This document shows positions 21,840 through 47,880 of a stretch of 64,000 nucleotides of DNA, piece after piece. Every line of letters begins with the position of its first letter. Within the stretch, counting starts at the first letter, position 1. The position numbers and the translations under genes were made by a program. A model generated the notes under the pieces. The model worked only from the letters and a program-made list of their open reading frames with translations. It was not told the origin of the DNA and ran no database searches. The DNA is taken from contig CAVNZM010000017.1 of assembly GCA_963693365.1 (NCBI GenBank), positions 62,001 through 126,000 on the forward strand. Reading direction: 5' to 3'. Origin of the DNA: Amoebidium appalachense. Its lineage: Eukaryota; Ichthyosporea.

Positions 21840-23227
21840 ACTACTGAATATTGTCAGGCCTGCACTGGCACCCCCTAAACCCATATTCCTAGATTTAATA
21901 TTAGTATTGACGGTCGATTGGATATTGAAATATTGCGTTTCAATCTGCTACCAATCATCACGTGGTCGGATATGCCATAGATCACCATCGAGCACCTGAA
22001 TCTTATAAGAAAAGCGCCTCTTTGATAGCACATCTTTTCCAAATATGGCAGGTAATTTGGGTTTCACGGTCCAAAATCTGGGTTTGGGATAGGAATCCAG
22101 AAGGGGGTGAGGGGGGGGGGGGGGGGGGGTCTTCTAGATTCCCAAACCCAAACCCAAATCTTCAGCGACAGCAAGAAGAAGCAAGAAAACGCCCAGAGCT
22201 AAGATTTAAGCATATTCACTGCAAACCCCTGCATTAGAAAATCGTGCCCTACAAAGCACGACTGTGATCGCTACTACATGGGTATAAAGTCGTGCCGGCC
22301 GATCGACGATGTCGTTCTGACTCTTTTCTCAACGGGATGGTGCGCGCGCGCGCCGCCGTATTCCGGGAATGCATTCTTGGCCGTGACTCATCATCACGGC
22401 GCACAGGAATGCATTCCTCGATCGAACGTGCGCACACACGTCGCGCACGCGGCCACAGACTCTGCACCGATCAAAACAGGCACCGACCTTACCCGTCGCC
22501 CCCCGACTCTGAACCGATAAAAATAGGCACCGACCTTCCCCCGTCCCCCCCCCCCCCCCCCCCCCCCCACCCCACCCCACCCACCCCCACACGTGCACGT
22601 GCACCAGGATCCTAGTATAGGCCAACCGTTTATTGTGACGACAGTATTTATTCAGTTCGATGTCACCGACGCAGCTCATGCGTGCCACTTTTCACGTAGC
22701 CCAGGCACATGAACACAAGAGGAGCATAAACATCTAAATGTTTACGTTACAACGAAGTACTATGATATGGCATCTAAATGTTACAACGATGAACTATGAG
22801 ATGGAGAATACTAATATGTTAACACAGCAGAGCACCGCACTATCCGGATTCTTTGGAGGTACTTCTAAGAAAATGATAATATGTTGTCACCTTGACTCGG
22901 AGTCTTGCACGAGACAACACAGCTTAATGTATACACGTTCATAAACAGCTATCACTAACACAATATTCTATGTACTTGCACGGGAACAACACAGGTTGAG
23001 CTTACGTGTATGTGTGTGTATGTGGTTTAGAGTTGGGGGGGGGGGGGGGGGGGGGAGGGAGGAGAGAGAGAGGGGGAGAAGCGAGGGAGAGAGACAGAGA
23101 GAGGTGTGTGTATGTGTGTGTGTGGGGGGGGGGGGGGGAGATCGAGACTAGAAAGGAGAAGAGAGAGGAAAGAGAGAGGGAGAGAAAGAGAAAGAAAGAG
23201 AGAGAGAGAGAGAGGGAGAGAGAGAGT

Positions 23228-23265
<38 letters not shown>

Positions 23266-23277
23266 AAGGGAGATAGA

Positions 23278-23309
<32 letters not shown>

Positions 23310-23531
23310 GTGGGTGTGTGTGTGTGGGGGGGGGGGGGGGGGGGGGGGGTTGTTTTATCTTGTCGGGAACCGGGGGGAGGGGGGGGGAGAAGGTGAAAGG
23401 GCAAGAATAAGAGAAGAAGAAAGGGAACCAGGAAGAGAAGGAGGAAAAGGTTAGAAGAAGGAGGGGTCTGGATCGAGAAGGGGATGTAGGAAACATGCAG
23501 AAGGGGGCACAACGGATGGATGGATGGATGG

Positions 23532-23597
<66 letters not shown>

Positions 23598-23960
23598 TTG
23601 TGTGTGTGTATGTGTGTGTGTGTGTGTTTGTGTGTGTGTGTGCGTGTTTACATGTGACTGTGTGTCATATGAACGTCTACAAACATGTGCATACGTGTAC
23701 GGACAAACACCTACATCTTCTTCTACAAAAATAAACAAACACACACAAAAAGATACTGCAAACACATATATGCCACAATAACGAAGCAAACCTAACCTTT
23801 AAGCACCCCCCCCCCCCCTCCCCACCCCCGCCCGCCCCCCCCCCCCCCCCCCCCCCCGCCCGCCCCCACTTACACCAGTACCACCCCCCTCCCTTCCCCA
23901 CCCCCCCCCCCCTCCCCACGTCTTCCCGTCCGTCCCTTTCCCTCCCATCCCCTACTAACA
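21840..23960. other. No supported gene; GA and GT microsatellites, imperfect inverted repeat
   Basis: Contains an imperfect inverted repeat flanking a G run (22070-22170, arms resembling AATCTGGGTTTGGG), GA-rich repeats with C/G tracts (23034-23390) and a (GGAT)n-(GT)n tract (23516-23645). At 23975-24070 the frame reading YRPATKLPFNFKASQPPTDT, with donor ACAG|GTGTAG, could be an extra 5' exon of the methyltransferase-like gene, but no acceptor is visible. Confidence 0.45.
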
Positions 23961-24656
23961 CAACACACACGGGCACACACCATTCTCTACCGCCCGGCTA
24001 CCAAGCTGCCCTTCAACTTTAAAGCATCACAGCCACCCACTGACACAGGCACGGTGCACACAGGTGTAGAGTGGCGTGTTTTTGGTGTGTGTGTGTGTGT
24101 GTGTGTGTACGTGTGAGTGATAGTGTGTGTAGTAAAGTAAGAAAAAATTAGCATGTATTTCTATGGATAACGTATGGTATTAAGGCGTGCATGAATGTTT
24201 AGACAAGGCTTGGGTACACATTATTATCGTTTCATTATAAAGCCATGAATGCATGCAAAGGAGAGGCATGTCCAAAGTGCAAAACTCACTGGCCTGAAAA
24301 TACCTGTATGGGCTCGAATACATGCATACACAAACACAAACACCATAAAAAGACTCCTTCCCGATGCAAGAATGAAAGCCATGTGTGTTGAAAAAAAAAA
24401 AGGAAATGAGTCAATGAAGAGAAAAGATGAACAGCAGTCCTAAACGAAGATCAAACACTGGCCTTGCAGGCGTGCCAGTACAGCGCGAGGGCAGGAAGAG
24501 GGTGGAGAGGCGAAGAGGGAGGGAAGGAGGCTGCGGACTTCAGAGTAGGGGCGGGAGGGGGCCGGGTGGGGGGAGGGGGGTGGGGGGGGTAAAACTAACC
24601 TGCCTGTTGTGGCAAGGAGTGCACACGTCCAGAATGTTTCGCCGCCATTTTTAATT

Positions 24657-39315
<14,659 letters not shown>

Positions 39316-39325
39316 GTTTCTCTCC

Positions 39326-39454
39326 TGTGTTGATTTTTTTTGAACTGTATTCTGTAATGATGTAGACCGTCAAGATTCTGAGCAGCAGACATGACATATA
39401 CGTGTGCATCGTTTGCATCGTTCTGTGATGTAAGTTCAAAGACCCTGGTGGCAT
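39326..39454 (+). repeat. 3' UTR segment of the methyltransferase-like gene, duplicated at 45041-45161
   Basis: From TGTGTTGATTTTTTTTGAAC to CCTGGTGGCAT it matches 45041-45161 in the same orientation at roughly 85-90% by eye. The two copies flank the DIRS-like element. Confidence 0.85.
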
Positions 39455-39911
39455 TTTCATTGTAAATAGCTGATAATTTGTTATGACAAATGAGACTTTG
39501 CATTCTAAAGATACTTGATATAGGTTTTATTTGTGGAAATTATTGACATAAATATTTTTCTGGGTAAACACGTAGGATGGGTGTTCGATACCAACATAAC
39601 CATGTAGGCTTCATTTCGTGTTTTAGCAGTTAGCGGTTGGCTGCCCGCACACGGGCACCTATTAGCCAGTCAAAACATCAGATACCACAGATCACTAGAC
39701 CGAGTTATGATTGGCTCGGATCAGATTTCACATATCACTAGATCGATTTTTGATTGGTTCAGATCGGTAGGCTTAGGTATATAAGCACGACAGTTTTTAG
39801 CAGATCAGCAAGCTACAAACACATCTTCTGTGTTTAGCATCCACAGCCTTACAGCTATATATTCCTTTTCACTCCTTTTCATTCTCCCTATCTTTCCCTA
39901 CGCCGGTCAGC

Positions 39912-41081
39912 ATGCCGCCGAAAAAGCGCCAGGCCTCAGCCGCCGCCCCTGCCGCGGCACCTAAGCGCCTGACCCGCAGCGACCTCCGCCACAGGCTGAC
40001 CAACGCTCCCGCGGACACTGACGCGCCTCCAGCGGCCCATACCACCACGGACCCGGACCCGCCGGCTACTCTCCCCTCCACCCCTGAAGTCCCCCCTCAG
40101 GCCCCGCCGTCCCCGCAGATGACTTCTCAAGACGCCGTCCTGGCCGCCCTCACCGCCATCAGCACCCAGATGGCTGGCGTCCTGGCTGCTCTCACCAACC
40201 GCGACCCTCCCGCGCCCCCCGCCGCGCCCTCCACACCCGGGGAGGTTTCCCCGGGGCTGCATCTCGGCCCTGACCTTGACCTGCCTGCCCTGCCCGCGCC
40301 CCCCATCACAGGTGAGAACACTGGCGACATTCAGCCGGGCACACTCCCGCTTCCCCCCGCGGATGTGCTGGCAGATTTGCGCGCCAATCGTTTCGTCGAC
40401 CTGTATAAGTTCACCCCCGCCGCCCTCCTGGCCCCATCCAAGAAAGGTCAGCATCTGCGCATGGCCGACGACGGCAGCATCGAGACTTTTCGCCAAGACA
40501 AACCCGTTCCCCTGCGTTCACTCGTCATTTGGATCCAAGCTTGGACCCATTACATGGCCGCCAAGCACCACCTCGGCCTTCCCACGGACAAAGACGTACT
40601 TTGGACTCAGCACATCACTCGCCTCAGCACCCGATACCCGTGGGCCCAGATCCACAACTATGACGTATACGCCCGCACCGTGGCCCACCAGCAGGGTCGG
40701 GCTCCGATCGAGTGCCCCAACCTGCTCGCCCAACTCCACCAGGATCTCCTCCTGCCACCCACCCTGCTCATCCAGGACGCATGTCAGCGCTGTGGCTTCC
40801 CCGACCACCCCAGCGCGGCCTGCCCCATGTACCCCAAGCCCGGCTGTGGTCTTGACGGCTTTAAGCCGCCCCACAAGCCCGGCGGGGGTCACACCCCTAA
40901 CCGCCCTGGCCCGCAACCCGGCCCGGCCAAACCGGCCCGACCCGTGGATCTACCCGCGACGCACTGCAGGAATTTCCACATTAACGGTCGGTCCTGCGCT
41001 AAGCAGCCCTGCCCCTTCTCCCACGTGTGCCCGCTCTGCTCTGGCACACACCCCCGCAAAGACTGCAAGCACAATGCCTAG
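39912..41081 (+). CDS. Gag-like ORF1 of the DIRS-like element, 389 aa
   Basis: ATG in CAGCATGCCGCC just after repeat A1. The N-terminus is Ala/Pro/Lys-rich (MPPKKRQASAAAP), with a conserved middle (DLYKFTPAALL, LVIWIQAWTHYMA). The C-terminus holds three Cys/His clusters: CQRCGFPDHPSAAC (CX2CX4HX4C), CRNFHINGRSCAKQPCPFSH (CCCH-like) and CPLCSGTHPRKDC (CX2CX4HX4C). The CCCH followed by CX2CX4HX4C arrangement is characteristic of DIRS-type Gag. It probably packages element RNA. The frame is intact. Confidence 0.85.
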   Translation: MPPKKRQASAAAPAAAPKRLTRSDLRHRLTNAPADTDAPPAAHTTTDPDPPATLPSTPEVPPQAPPSPQMTSQDAVLAALTAISTQMAGVLAALTNRDPPAPPAAPSTPGEVSPGLHLGPDLDLPALPAPPITGENTGDIQPGTLPLPPADVLADLRANRFVDLYKFTPAALLAPSKKGQHLRMADDGSIETFRQDKPVPLRSLVIWIQAWTHYMAAKHHLGLPTDKDVLWTQHITRLSTRYPWAQIHNYDVYARTVAHQQGRAPIECPNLLAQLHQDLLLPPTLLIQDACQRCGFPDHPSAACPMYPKPGCGLDGFKPPHKPGGGHTPNRPGPQPGPAKPARPVDLPATHCRNFHINGRSCAKQPCPFSHVCPLCSGTHPRKDCKHNA

Positions 41082-41381
41082 TCTACGCGCACACCCACAC
41101 ACACAGCTAGAACATAGGGGTTCGGAGCTAGGACACACGAGTACAGGGAAACGGAGCTCGGGAGAACGGGCCAATAGGGCTGAGTACAAAATTTCGCAGG
41201 CCAACTACGGCGCCCGCGCGCGTCAAGAATAAATGTCCCTATACAAAGACGTTTATTCTGGCCACTGCACATAATTTTACTCCCCCCCCCCCCCATCCCA
41301 CGAGCCTCCCCCCCCTTACACTCACCTAGCACTCCCTCCCCCCCCCCCTTCTTCTACCGCTGTGTCCGCCCACACCCCCGC

Positions 41382-43217
41382 GTGCTCGGGCACATTCCCC
41401 TGCACAGGGCCCCGCTGCCCTCCCTGCCAACCCTCACTTGGGCCAAGCTGCCCTACTCTAACCCCCCGGGGCCCTGCTGCCCCCCCCCCCCCCCCCCCCC
41501 CCCCCCAAACCCCCCCCCCCCCCCCCCCCCCCCCCGCTGCCGGGATCTCCCCAAGGGTACACCACCCTTGCTAACCACCCCCTTCCCCCGAGGCTCAGAC
41601 CCGGAGGCCCGCCCGCTGCCCCAGCACCACATTGACACCTCCCGCCTCCGGGAACTGCTGGCCTCCTACCCGGACCAACCATTCGCCGCACAACTCCTCC
41701 ACGATGTCGAATTCGGCGTCGACATCGGCTATCGCGGCCCCTCCACCTCTCGGGTGGGCCCCAACCTACCCACCACCCCGGAGGCAGCTGCCGCTATCAC
41801 GGTGGATATTGCCAAAGAAGTCGCCCTCGGCCACCTGCGCGGCCCCCTCTCCCCGGCCCAATTCTTTGACGAATTTCCCGTCCACCGTTCCTCCCCCATC
41901 GGCGCCGTTACCAAGAAAGGGAACCCCCCCAAGTACCGTCGAATCCACCACCTCTCCTGGCCCCGGGGTAGCAGTGTCAATGACAGCATCACCTACCCCG
42001 ACGAACTTCAGTACATTCGCGCCCGGGATGTCACCCAACTCATTCTCGACGCAGGCCCCGGCTGCTACATGGCCGTGGCAGATGTGCAGGCTGCCTTCCG
42101 GCACATGCCCATCCGACCGGAAGACCACCACTTAATGGCATTCAAATGGCAAGGGCATTTTTACGTTGAAACCAGACTGCCCTTCGGCCTGAAATCTAGC
42201 CCAGCCATCTGGGAACGGATCGCGGCCACCCTACAGTGGCTGGCACACCAGCACGGTATTACCCTCATCCGCCACTACGTAGACGACTGGATTATAGTCG
42301 CCCCCACACAACAGCAGTGCCAACGTCACCTATCCACCTTTCTGCAACTCTGCCGAGAGCTGCACATTGCCATCTCCGAAGACAAGATGCAGGGCCCGGC
42401 TACCCGTGTCGTCTTCATCGGTATCGAATTCGACTCCATCGCCATGGAGGCACGAATCCCGGCTTCCAAGCTCTCGGACCTACTCGACCTCACTTCCCAC
42501 CCAAAGCCCACCATCACCATTCGGGACCTCCAGTCCCTCCTCGGCAAACTCACCTGGTGTGCCCAGCTGGTTCCCCCCGGGAGGGCCTTCTCCCAGCGCC
42601 TATGGGCCCTTCTCCGGACCCACCCACACCTTGCCGGCCACCACCACATACGACTGACTGCTGCCGCCCGGGCCGACATAGCCGAATGGCACCAGTTCCT
42701 CACATCATGGAATGGGGTGCACCTCATCACACCCCCCACATACACCACCCTGGCCACTGATGCTGCCGGATCGGTGGGTCTAGGTGGCCACTGGCTCGAC
42801 CAATGGTTCTTCATGCCCTGGTCCCCCTCCACCCAAGCCCTCTATGCTCATGAGGGTAAACTCGGTTCTTCCGTCATCGAACTCCTGGCCATCGCAGCCG
42901 CCGTGGCCCTCTGGGCCCCCTCCTGGTCCACCCACCATGTCCGTATTTTATGCGACAACACGGGTGCTGTGTCTGACCTGCACTCCCGGTCTTCCCCCCA
43001 CCCCGTGATGGCCAAACTTATTCGGTTCATCACCCGCATGGAAATGCAATACCAATTTACGTTACAGGCATCCTACCTACCAGGACCCCTCAACCATCTG
43101 GCCGATGCCATTTCTCGTAACCAACTTCCCCGGGCCCGACGACTCCGACCTTCCCTGCAACCGGAGCCCTGCCCCTTCCCCTCCTGGGTCCACGAGTTCC
43201 TATCCCTTCCCTTGGGC

Positions 43218-43220
<3 letters not shown>
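41382..43220 (+). CDS. Reverse transcriptase-RNase H ORF2 of the DIRS-like element
   Basis: Open for about 612 codons with no ATG near the start; the first 150 nt cross two long C runs (41481-41506, 41513-41535), so the true start or an upstream frame is uncertain. RT motifs appear in order: KYRRIHHLSWP, motif A VADVQAAFRH, motif B PFGLKSSPAIW, motif C YVDD (42276-42287). RNase H follows: LATDAAGSVGLGG, the Glu of VIELLAIAA, LCDNTGAVS and LPGPLNHLADAISR. This order is that of DIRS-type polymerases. The Dam-like methylase domain found after RNase H in some DIRS1 elements is absent. The stop is followed at once by a C28 tract. Confidence 0.85.
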
Positions 43221-43249
<29 letters not shown>

Positions 43250-43280
43250 AGATCTCCCGTTCCGGAGCAACACTGGCAGA

Positions 43281-44312
43281 TTGGCCCCCCACTTTGCTCC
43301 GGCCGAGCTGCTTCGAGCCACCACTACCCTGCAGGAATGCCAGGCCCTGAGTCTCAACCTCGACTCTCGGGCCTTTTACTCCCGGGTGCAAAAAGTGTTC
43401 ATCGATTTCTGTGTGGCATCTCGGCTGCAATCCTCCTCCGGGTCCTCCCTCCCGGCCTCCCCACACACCGTGCAACTTTTTCTCGCCTGGTGTGCCCAAC
43501 GAGGGGTACAGGCCTCTTCCTTAACCGGCTACAATTCGGCCATCACCAGGCTCCACCTCGACATGGGCCTCCCTGCTCCCTACCCCCACGACAAGTCTCT
43601 GGCCTGGTTCCTACGGGGGGTAGGCCGATGGCAGCTTTCTCACAACATCCGACCCCGCTCATCCACCAGGGAACCCCTCCTCCCCTCCCACCTCCACCTA
43701 CTCCACGGCCAGTGCCCCACCAAGGCCTCCTCGGCCAATCTCCGGCTATGGACGGCCCTCATCGTCGGTTTCTGTGGTCTCCTCCGTTCAGGGGAATTTA
43801 CCTCCAAGACCCTGACTTCTTTCGACCCGTCCCGTCACGTTAAACGGAAGGACGTGACCTTCAGCTACACCCCCACCGGTACTTTGTCCCATGCCACCCT
43901 CCACCTGCCAACCTCTAAGACGGATGTACAGGCCCGAGGTGTCAACGTCACCCTAGCTGCCCTGCCCCTCACCCACTTCTCCCCAGCCCATCTCCTCCGG
44001 CAGTTCCTGGATACAACGTCCGGTCAACCCGACGACCCCCTCTTCAGTCTCGGTGGCATCCCCTACACCAAGAGTGCTTTCTCTGCCGATTTCCGTGCCC
44101 TCCTCTCCCGGGCAGGCCTCTCACCCTCCCGGTTTGCCGGACACAGCCTCCGCATCGGGGGGGCCACAGCACTGGCTGAGGCCGGGGTCGACGACTCCCG
44201 GATCAAACAACTCGGCCGGTGGTCCTCCGACTGCTTCCTGATCTATACCCGACTTCGTCCGGCCTCCATTGCTGCCACCACCACACGTGTATTCGCCTCT
44301 ATTCTTAAGTGA
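43281..44312 (+). CDS. Tyrosine recombinase ORF3 of the DIRS-like element
   Basis: Open from about 43281 (no ATG) to TGA at 44310-44312, about 340 aa. An N-terminal SAM-like core-binding region (TVQLFLAWCAQRG, SLTGYNSAITRLH) precedes the catalytic domain. Visible catalytic residues are Arg in GLLRSGEF, Lys in LPTSKTD, HSLR (HxxR, 44142-44153), GRW and Tyr in FLIYTR (44244-44246). These enzymes insert a circular cDNA by site-specific recombination. It is separated from ORF2 by the C28 tract (43221-43249); translation could use frameshifting or reinitiation, or the tract could have broken a fused frame. Confidence 0.88.
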   Translation: MAPHFAPAELLRATTTLQECQALSLNLDSRAFYSRVQKVFIDFCVASRLQSSSGSSLPASPHTVQLFLAWCAQRGVQASSLTGYNSAITRLHLDMGLPAPYPHDKSLAWFLRGVGRWQLSHNIRPRSSTREPLLPSHLHLLHGQCPTKASSANLRLWTALIVGFCGLLRSGEFTSKTLTSFDPSRHVKRKDVTFSYTPTGTLSHATLHLPTSKTDVQARGVNVTLAALPLTHFSPAHLLRQFLDTTSGQPDDPLFSLGGIPYTKSAFSADFRALLSRAGLSPSRFAGHSLRIGGATALAEAGVDDSRIKQLGRWSSDCFLIYTRLRPASIAATTTRVFASILK

Positions 44313-44340
44313 AACCTTTGGAGCAAGCATACTGCTCTCG

Positions 44341-45000
44341 TGCCGTGGTTTACAACCATTGCAGGTTCACTTTCGTCCAAGGGGATGTCCCCCTAGAGGC
44401 AACACACGTCCCGGAGTAGTTTTTCATAGAGGTTTTATTTGTGGAAATTATTGACATAAATATTTTTCTGGGTAAACACGTAGGATGGGTGTTCGATACC
44501 AACATAACCATGTAGGCTTCATTTCGTGTTTTAGCAGTTAGCGGTTGGCTGCCCGCACACGGGCACCTATTAGCCAGTCAAAACATCAGATACCACAGAT
44601 CACTAGACCGAGTTATGATTGGCTCGGATCAGATTTCACATATCACTAGATCGATTTTTGATTGGTTCAGATCGGTAGGCTTAGGTATATAAGCACGACA
44701 GTTTTTAGCAGATCAGCAAGCTACAAACACATCTTCTGTGTTTAGCATCCACAGCCTTACAGCTATATATTCCTTTTCACCCACCCACCTACACCCACAC
44801 ACAACCCCCATTGATCCACACATACGTGCTGTTTTTTCACGGGGCGAAGCCTTCCCCCGTTTTTTGGGCACATGGACCTCACGGATCAATAAATTGATGA
44901 CTGGGGGCTTGCCGTGGTTTACAACCATTGCAGGTTCACTTTCGTCCAAGGGGATGTCCCCCTAGAGGCAACACACGTCCCGGAGTAGTTTTTCATAGAG
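44341..45000 (+). repeat. Right-end repeats B1-A2-spacer-B2 of the DIRS-like element
   Basis: B1 44341-44431, A2 44431-44780, spacer 44781-44909, B2 44910-45000. B begins TGCCGTGGTTTACAACC and ends TTTTTCATAGAG; A begins GGTTTTATTTGTGG and ends TTCCTTTTCAC. Both B copies contain the small palindrome GGGGATGTCCCC. Confidence 0.92.
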
Positions 45001-45040
45001 TGAGTAAAGATTATGCTGATAGCATCCGTTCGGTGCCTGC

Positions 45041-45161
45041 TGTGTTGATCTTTTTTGAATTGTATTCTGTAATGATGTAGGCCGTCAAGATTCTGAGCAG
45101 GAGACAAGACATATATGTGTACATAGTTACTGTTATGTAAGTTCAAAGACCCTGGTGGCAT
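45041..45161 (+). repeat. Second copy of the methyltransferase-gene 3' UTR segment
   Basis: See 39326-39454. This copy has no recognisable coding exon upstream; it begins 40 bp after the right end of the DIRS-like element. Confidence 0.85.
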
Positions 45162-46280
45162 ATTCACAGCAGGCATATGTCACCGAACGTGTAATCTTTA
45201 AATCTTCAAAGCAAGTCGGGATGTTTGTTATTCTGGCTTTGCCTTTTTAAACATAAAGCCGGGCCTCAATGAGCCGAATGACCTCACAATAAAATTTATT
45301 CTACAACAATTCTGTCTCAAGTGACTGGCCCTGTTACAGGCCCATTACACCATGCAAACACGAAAAACCAGGCATGTTTTAGCAACACCAGCGGAGTCGA
45401 GATATATGACTTTAAAAAAAAATTTTTTAGTTCAAAAGCGAGAGGGTCTAAAGCCTGCACATTTCTAGTTAAAGATCTAGTTCTATTGATTAAAAAAGAA
45501 ATAGATTTCCCCAAAATGTATGTGGAAAAACCGACAAATTTTCACTAAAGGTCTCAAAACCCAAAAGTAGCTTGCAACCTCCTCCCGGCAGATGACCAGG
45601 TCGTAAAGGAAATAATGACTATGATGTTACAACCTCTGTTGCAATGACAAAGTTGACAGAGCGGCGCACGCAGTTTGACTACGGTAGCGTGCGCGAAACT
45701 TAGACTCCTTGCGTGCTTGCTCTTGGTCACGCACATTCACCTGCACTAATCGTTGCCGACTGGCACGTGTCAGTTCAAGCATCAAAGGATGTGTGCCTCG
45801 ATCGCATTCCTGGGTGCGGCCCAAACCAATCAAGTGCTAGCCCGCAGGTGCGTGCGGTTCAACCCAAAAATCCGAGGCTCACGATCCACGATTCCTCGCG
45901 GATCGGACCCGAAATATCGGTGCAGTGTAGGACCGCACGCCGCATGGGCAACATTCCTGCAGAAGCAAAACACATTCCACAAAAAATCGGTGAAAATCGT
46001 CCATCGGCCGGCCCTACCAGTTCATAATGTAACCCGGTCGTCACTCGTAGGTGCCTACTTTCCTATAGCGGGACTGGCAGTGATTTCTGGTACTTTTTCG
46101 GCTCAAAAATAATATCCTATTACGCAATATAAATATTTGTATGTTTCATAATGCTTCACTATAGTATACATTTTTTGTTTCTTTATAATACATAGGCGTG
46201 CAAGTGCCAAACGGCGGTCATGCTGCATGCGTGACATCTGGGTTTAAAATCTAGGCTTGGGTTTAAGTATCTGGGTACGG
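45162..46280. other. No gene seen
   Basis: AT-rich non-coding sequence. I searched it for the missing N-terminal exons of the M20 gene (RADMDALP, HACGHD, metal-binding motifs) and found none. Confidence 0.5.
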
Positions 46281-46493
46281 TATAGCCGTCCATTGAAAGT
46301 ATGGCGAAAAGGGTATCATACAGAGGCAAGGGTTGTTTTTATGGAGCAATTGGTCTCTTTTCTCTTTTTTTATGGCCAAATTTTGTCGGACACTACACCT
46401 TCCCAGCCAATCATTGTGCAATGGGTATTTATTCGGTCATTTAAACATGACCAGCACAACATCCTGCTGTCCACCGAGCCCCCCCCCCCCCCC

Positions 46494-46549
<56 letters not shown>

Positions 46550-47142
46550 AAGAAAGAAAGAAAGAAAGAAAAAAAGAAAAGAAAAGAAAAGAAAAAAAAC
46601 TATTTTTTGGGCCTCCGGAACCATCCTGTAATTATAGTGGAGCAGGAAAAAATCCCTATTTTTAGCCCTCCAGAACCAACACGTACATATAAATCAATAA
46701 ATAAAATAGCGCAGGTGAAAACCCCCGAACTTTTAGCCTGTCGCCACCAACACGTACCCATAAGTAGCACAGAAAAATGGCCTATTCTTAGCTATCAGGC
46801 ATAACACGTACCAATTAAAAGCCACACAGGGAAACCCCCATTTTTAAATTCGTTCCTAAATTGTGCACGGAAAAGAATTTATTTTTAACCCACCATCACC
46901 AACATTTCCCTTATAGCCGTCCATTGAAAGTATGGCGAAAAGGGTATCATACAGAGGCAAGGGTTGTTTTTATGGAGCAATTGGTCTCTTTTCTCTTTTT
47001 TATGGCCAAATTTTGTCGGACACTACACCTTCCCAGCCAATCATTGTGCAATGGGTATTTATTCGGTCATTTAAACATGACCAGCACAACATCCTGCTGT
47101 CCACCGAGCCCCCCCCCCCCCCCTCCCCCCCCCCCCCTCCCC

Positions 47143-47173
<31 letters not shown>

Positions 47174-47537
47174 AAAAGAAAGAAAGAAAGAAAGAAAAAA
47201 AGAAAAGAAAAGAAAAGAAAAAAAACTATTTTTTGGGCCTCCGGAACCATCCTGTAATTATAGTGGAGCAGGAAAAAATCCCTATTTTTAGCCCTCCAGA
47301 ACCAACACGTACATATAAATCAATAAATAAAATAGCGCAGGTGAAAACCCCCGAACTTTTAGCCTGTCGCCACCAACACGTACCCATAAGTAGCACAGAA
47401 AAATGGCCTATTCTTAGCTATCAGGCATAACACGTACCAATTAAAAGCCACACAGGGAAACCCCCATTTTTAAATTCGTTCCTAAATTGTGCACGGAAAA
47501 GAATTTATTTTTAACCCACCATCACCAACATTTCCCT
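46281..47537 (+). repeat. Tandem duplication, two copies of about 630 bp, with internal 55-bp sub-repeats
   Basis: Copy 1 is 46281-46911 and copy 2 46912-47537; both run TATAGCCGTCCATTGAAAG to AACATTTCCCT and differ mainly in C, T and A run length. The 3' part of each copy holds degenerate units with CCAACACGTAC and AGCGCAGGTGA. The last unit abuts the M20 exon at 47551. Confidence 0.93.
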
Positions 47538-47550
47538 ATAAATAGCGCAG

Positions 47551-47770
47551 GTGATCGTATCCCTCCAGTCCATCGTATCCCGTCAGATGCCCTCCAAGGA
47601 GAACATAGTGCTGAGTGTGTGCATGGTCCATGGGGGGGAGTCTCCAAACGTCATCCCTGACTCCGTAAAATTGTCGGGCACTGTAAGGTGTGTGCACACT
47701 CCCCTCCACACCCACCCACCCCCAACACACACACGCACACACGCACGCACGCATGCATGCACGCACGTGC

Positions 47771-47823
<53 letters not shown>

Positions 47824-47842
47824 CACACACACACACACTGTG

Positions 47843-47880
<38 letters not shown>

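Larger units (their letters stand above)
39523..45000 (+). mobile_element. DIRS-like tyrosine-recombinase retrotransposon with split direct repeats (Ngaro/PAT layout)
   Basis: Repeat A1 (39523-39872, 350 bp) recurs as A2 (44431-44780, 350 bp); repeat B1 (44341-44431, 91 bp) recurs as B2 (44910-45000). The order is A1, ORFs, B1, A2, spacer, B2, the split direct repeat layout of Ngaro/PAT elements, which integrate by tyrosine recombinase and make no target duplication; none is seen. A1/A2 and B1/B2 look identical by eye, implying recent activity. The three ORFs are gag-like, RT-RNase H and tyrosine recombinase. A1 carries TATATAAG (about 39778). The 129-bp spacer between A2 and B2 is not coding. 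Confidence 0.9.

Noticed and set aside
40127-40496. Minus-strand open frames opposite the DIRS-like ORFs
   Set aside because: High-GC antisense shadows of ORFs with clear domains.
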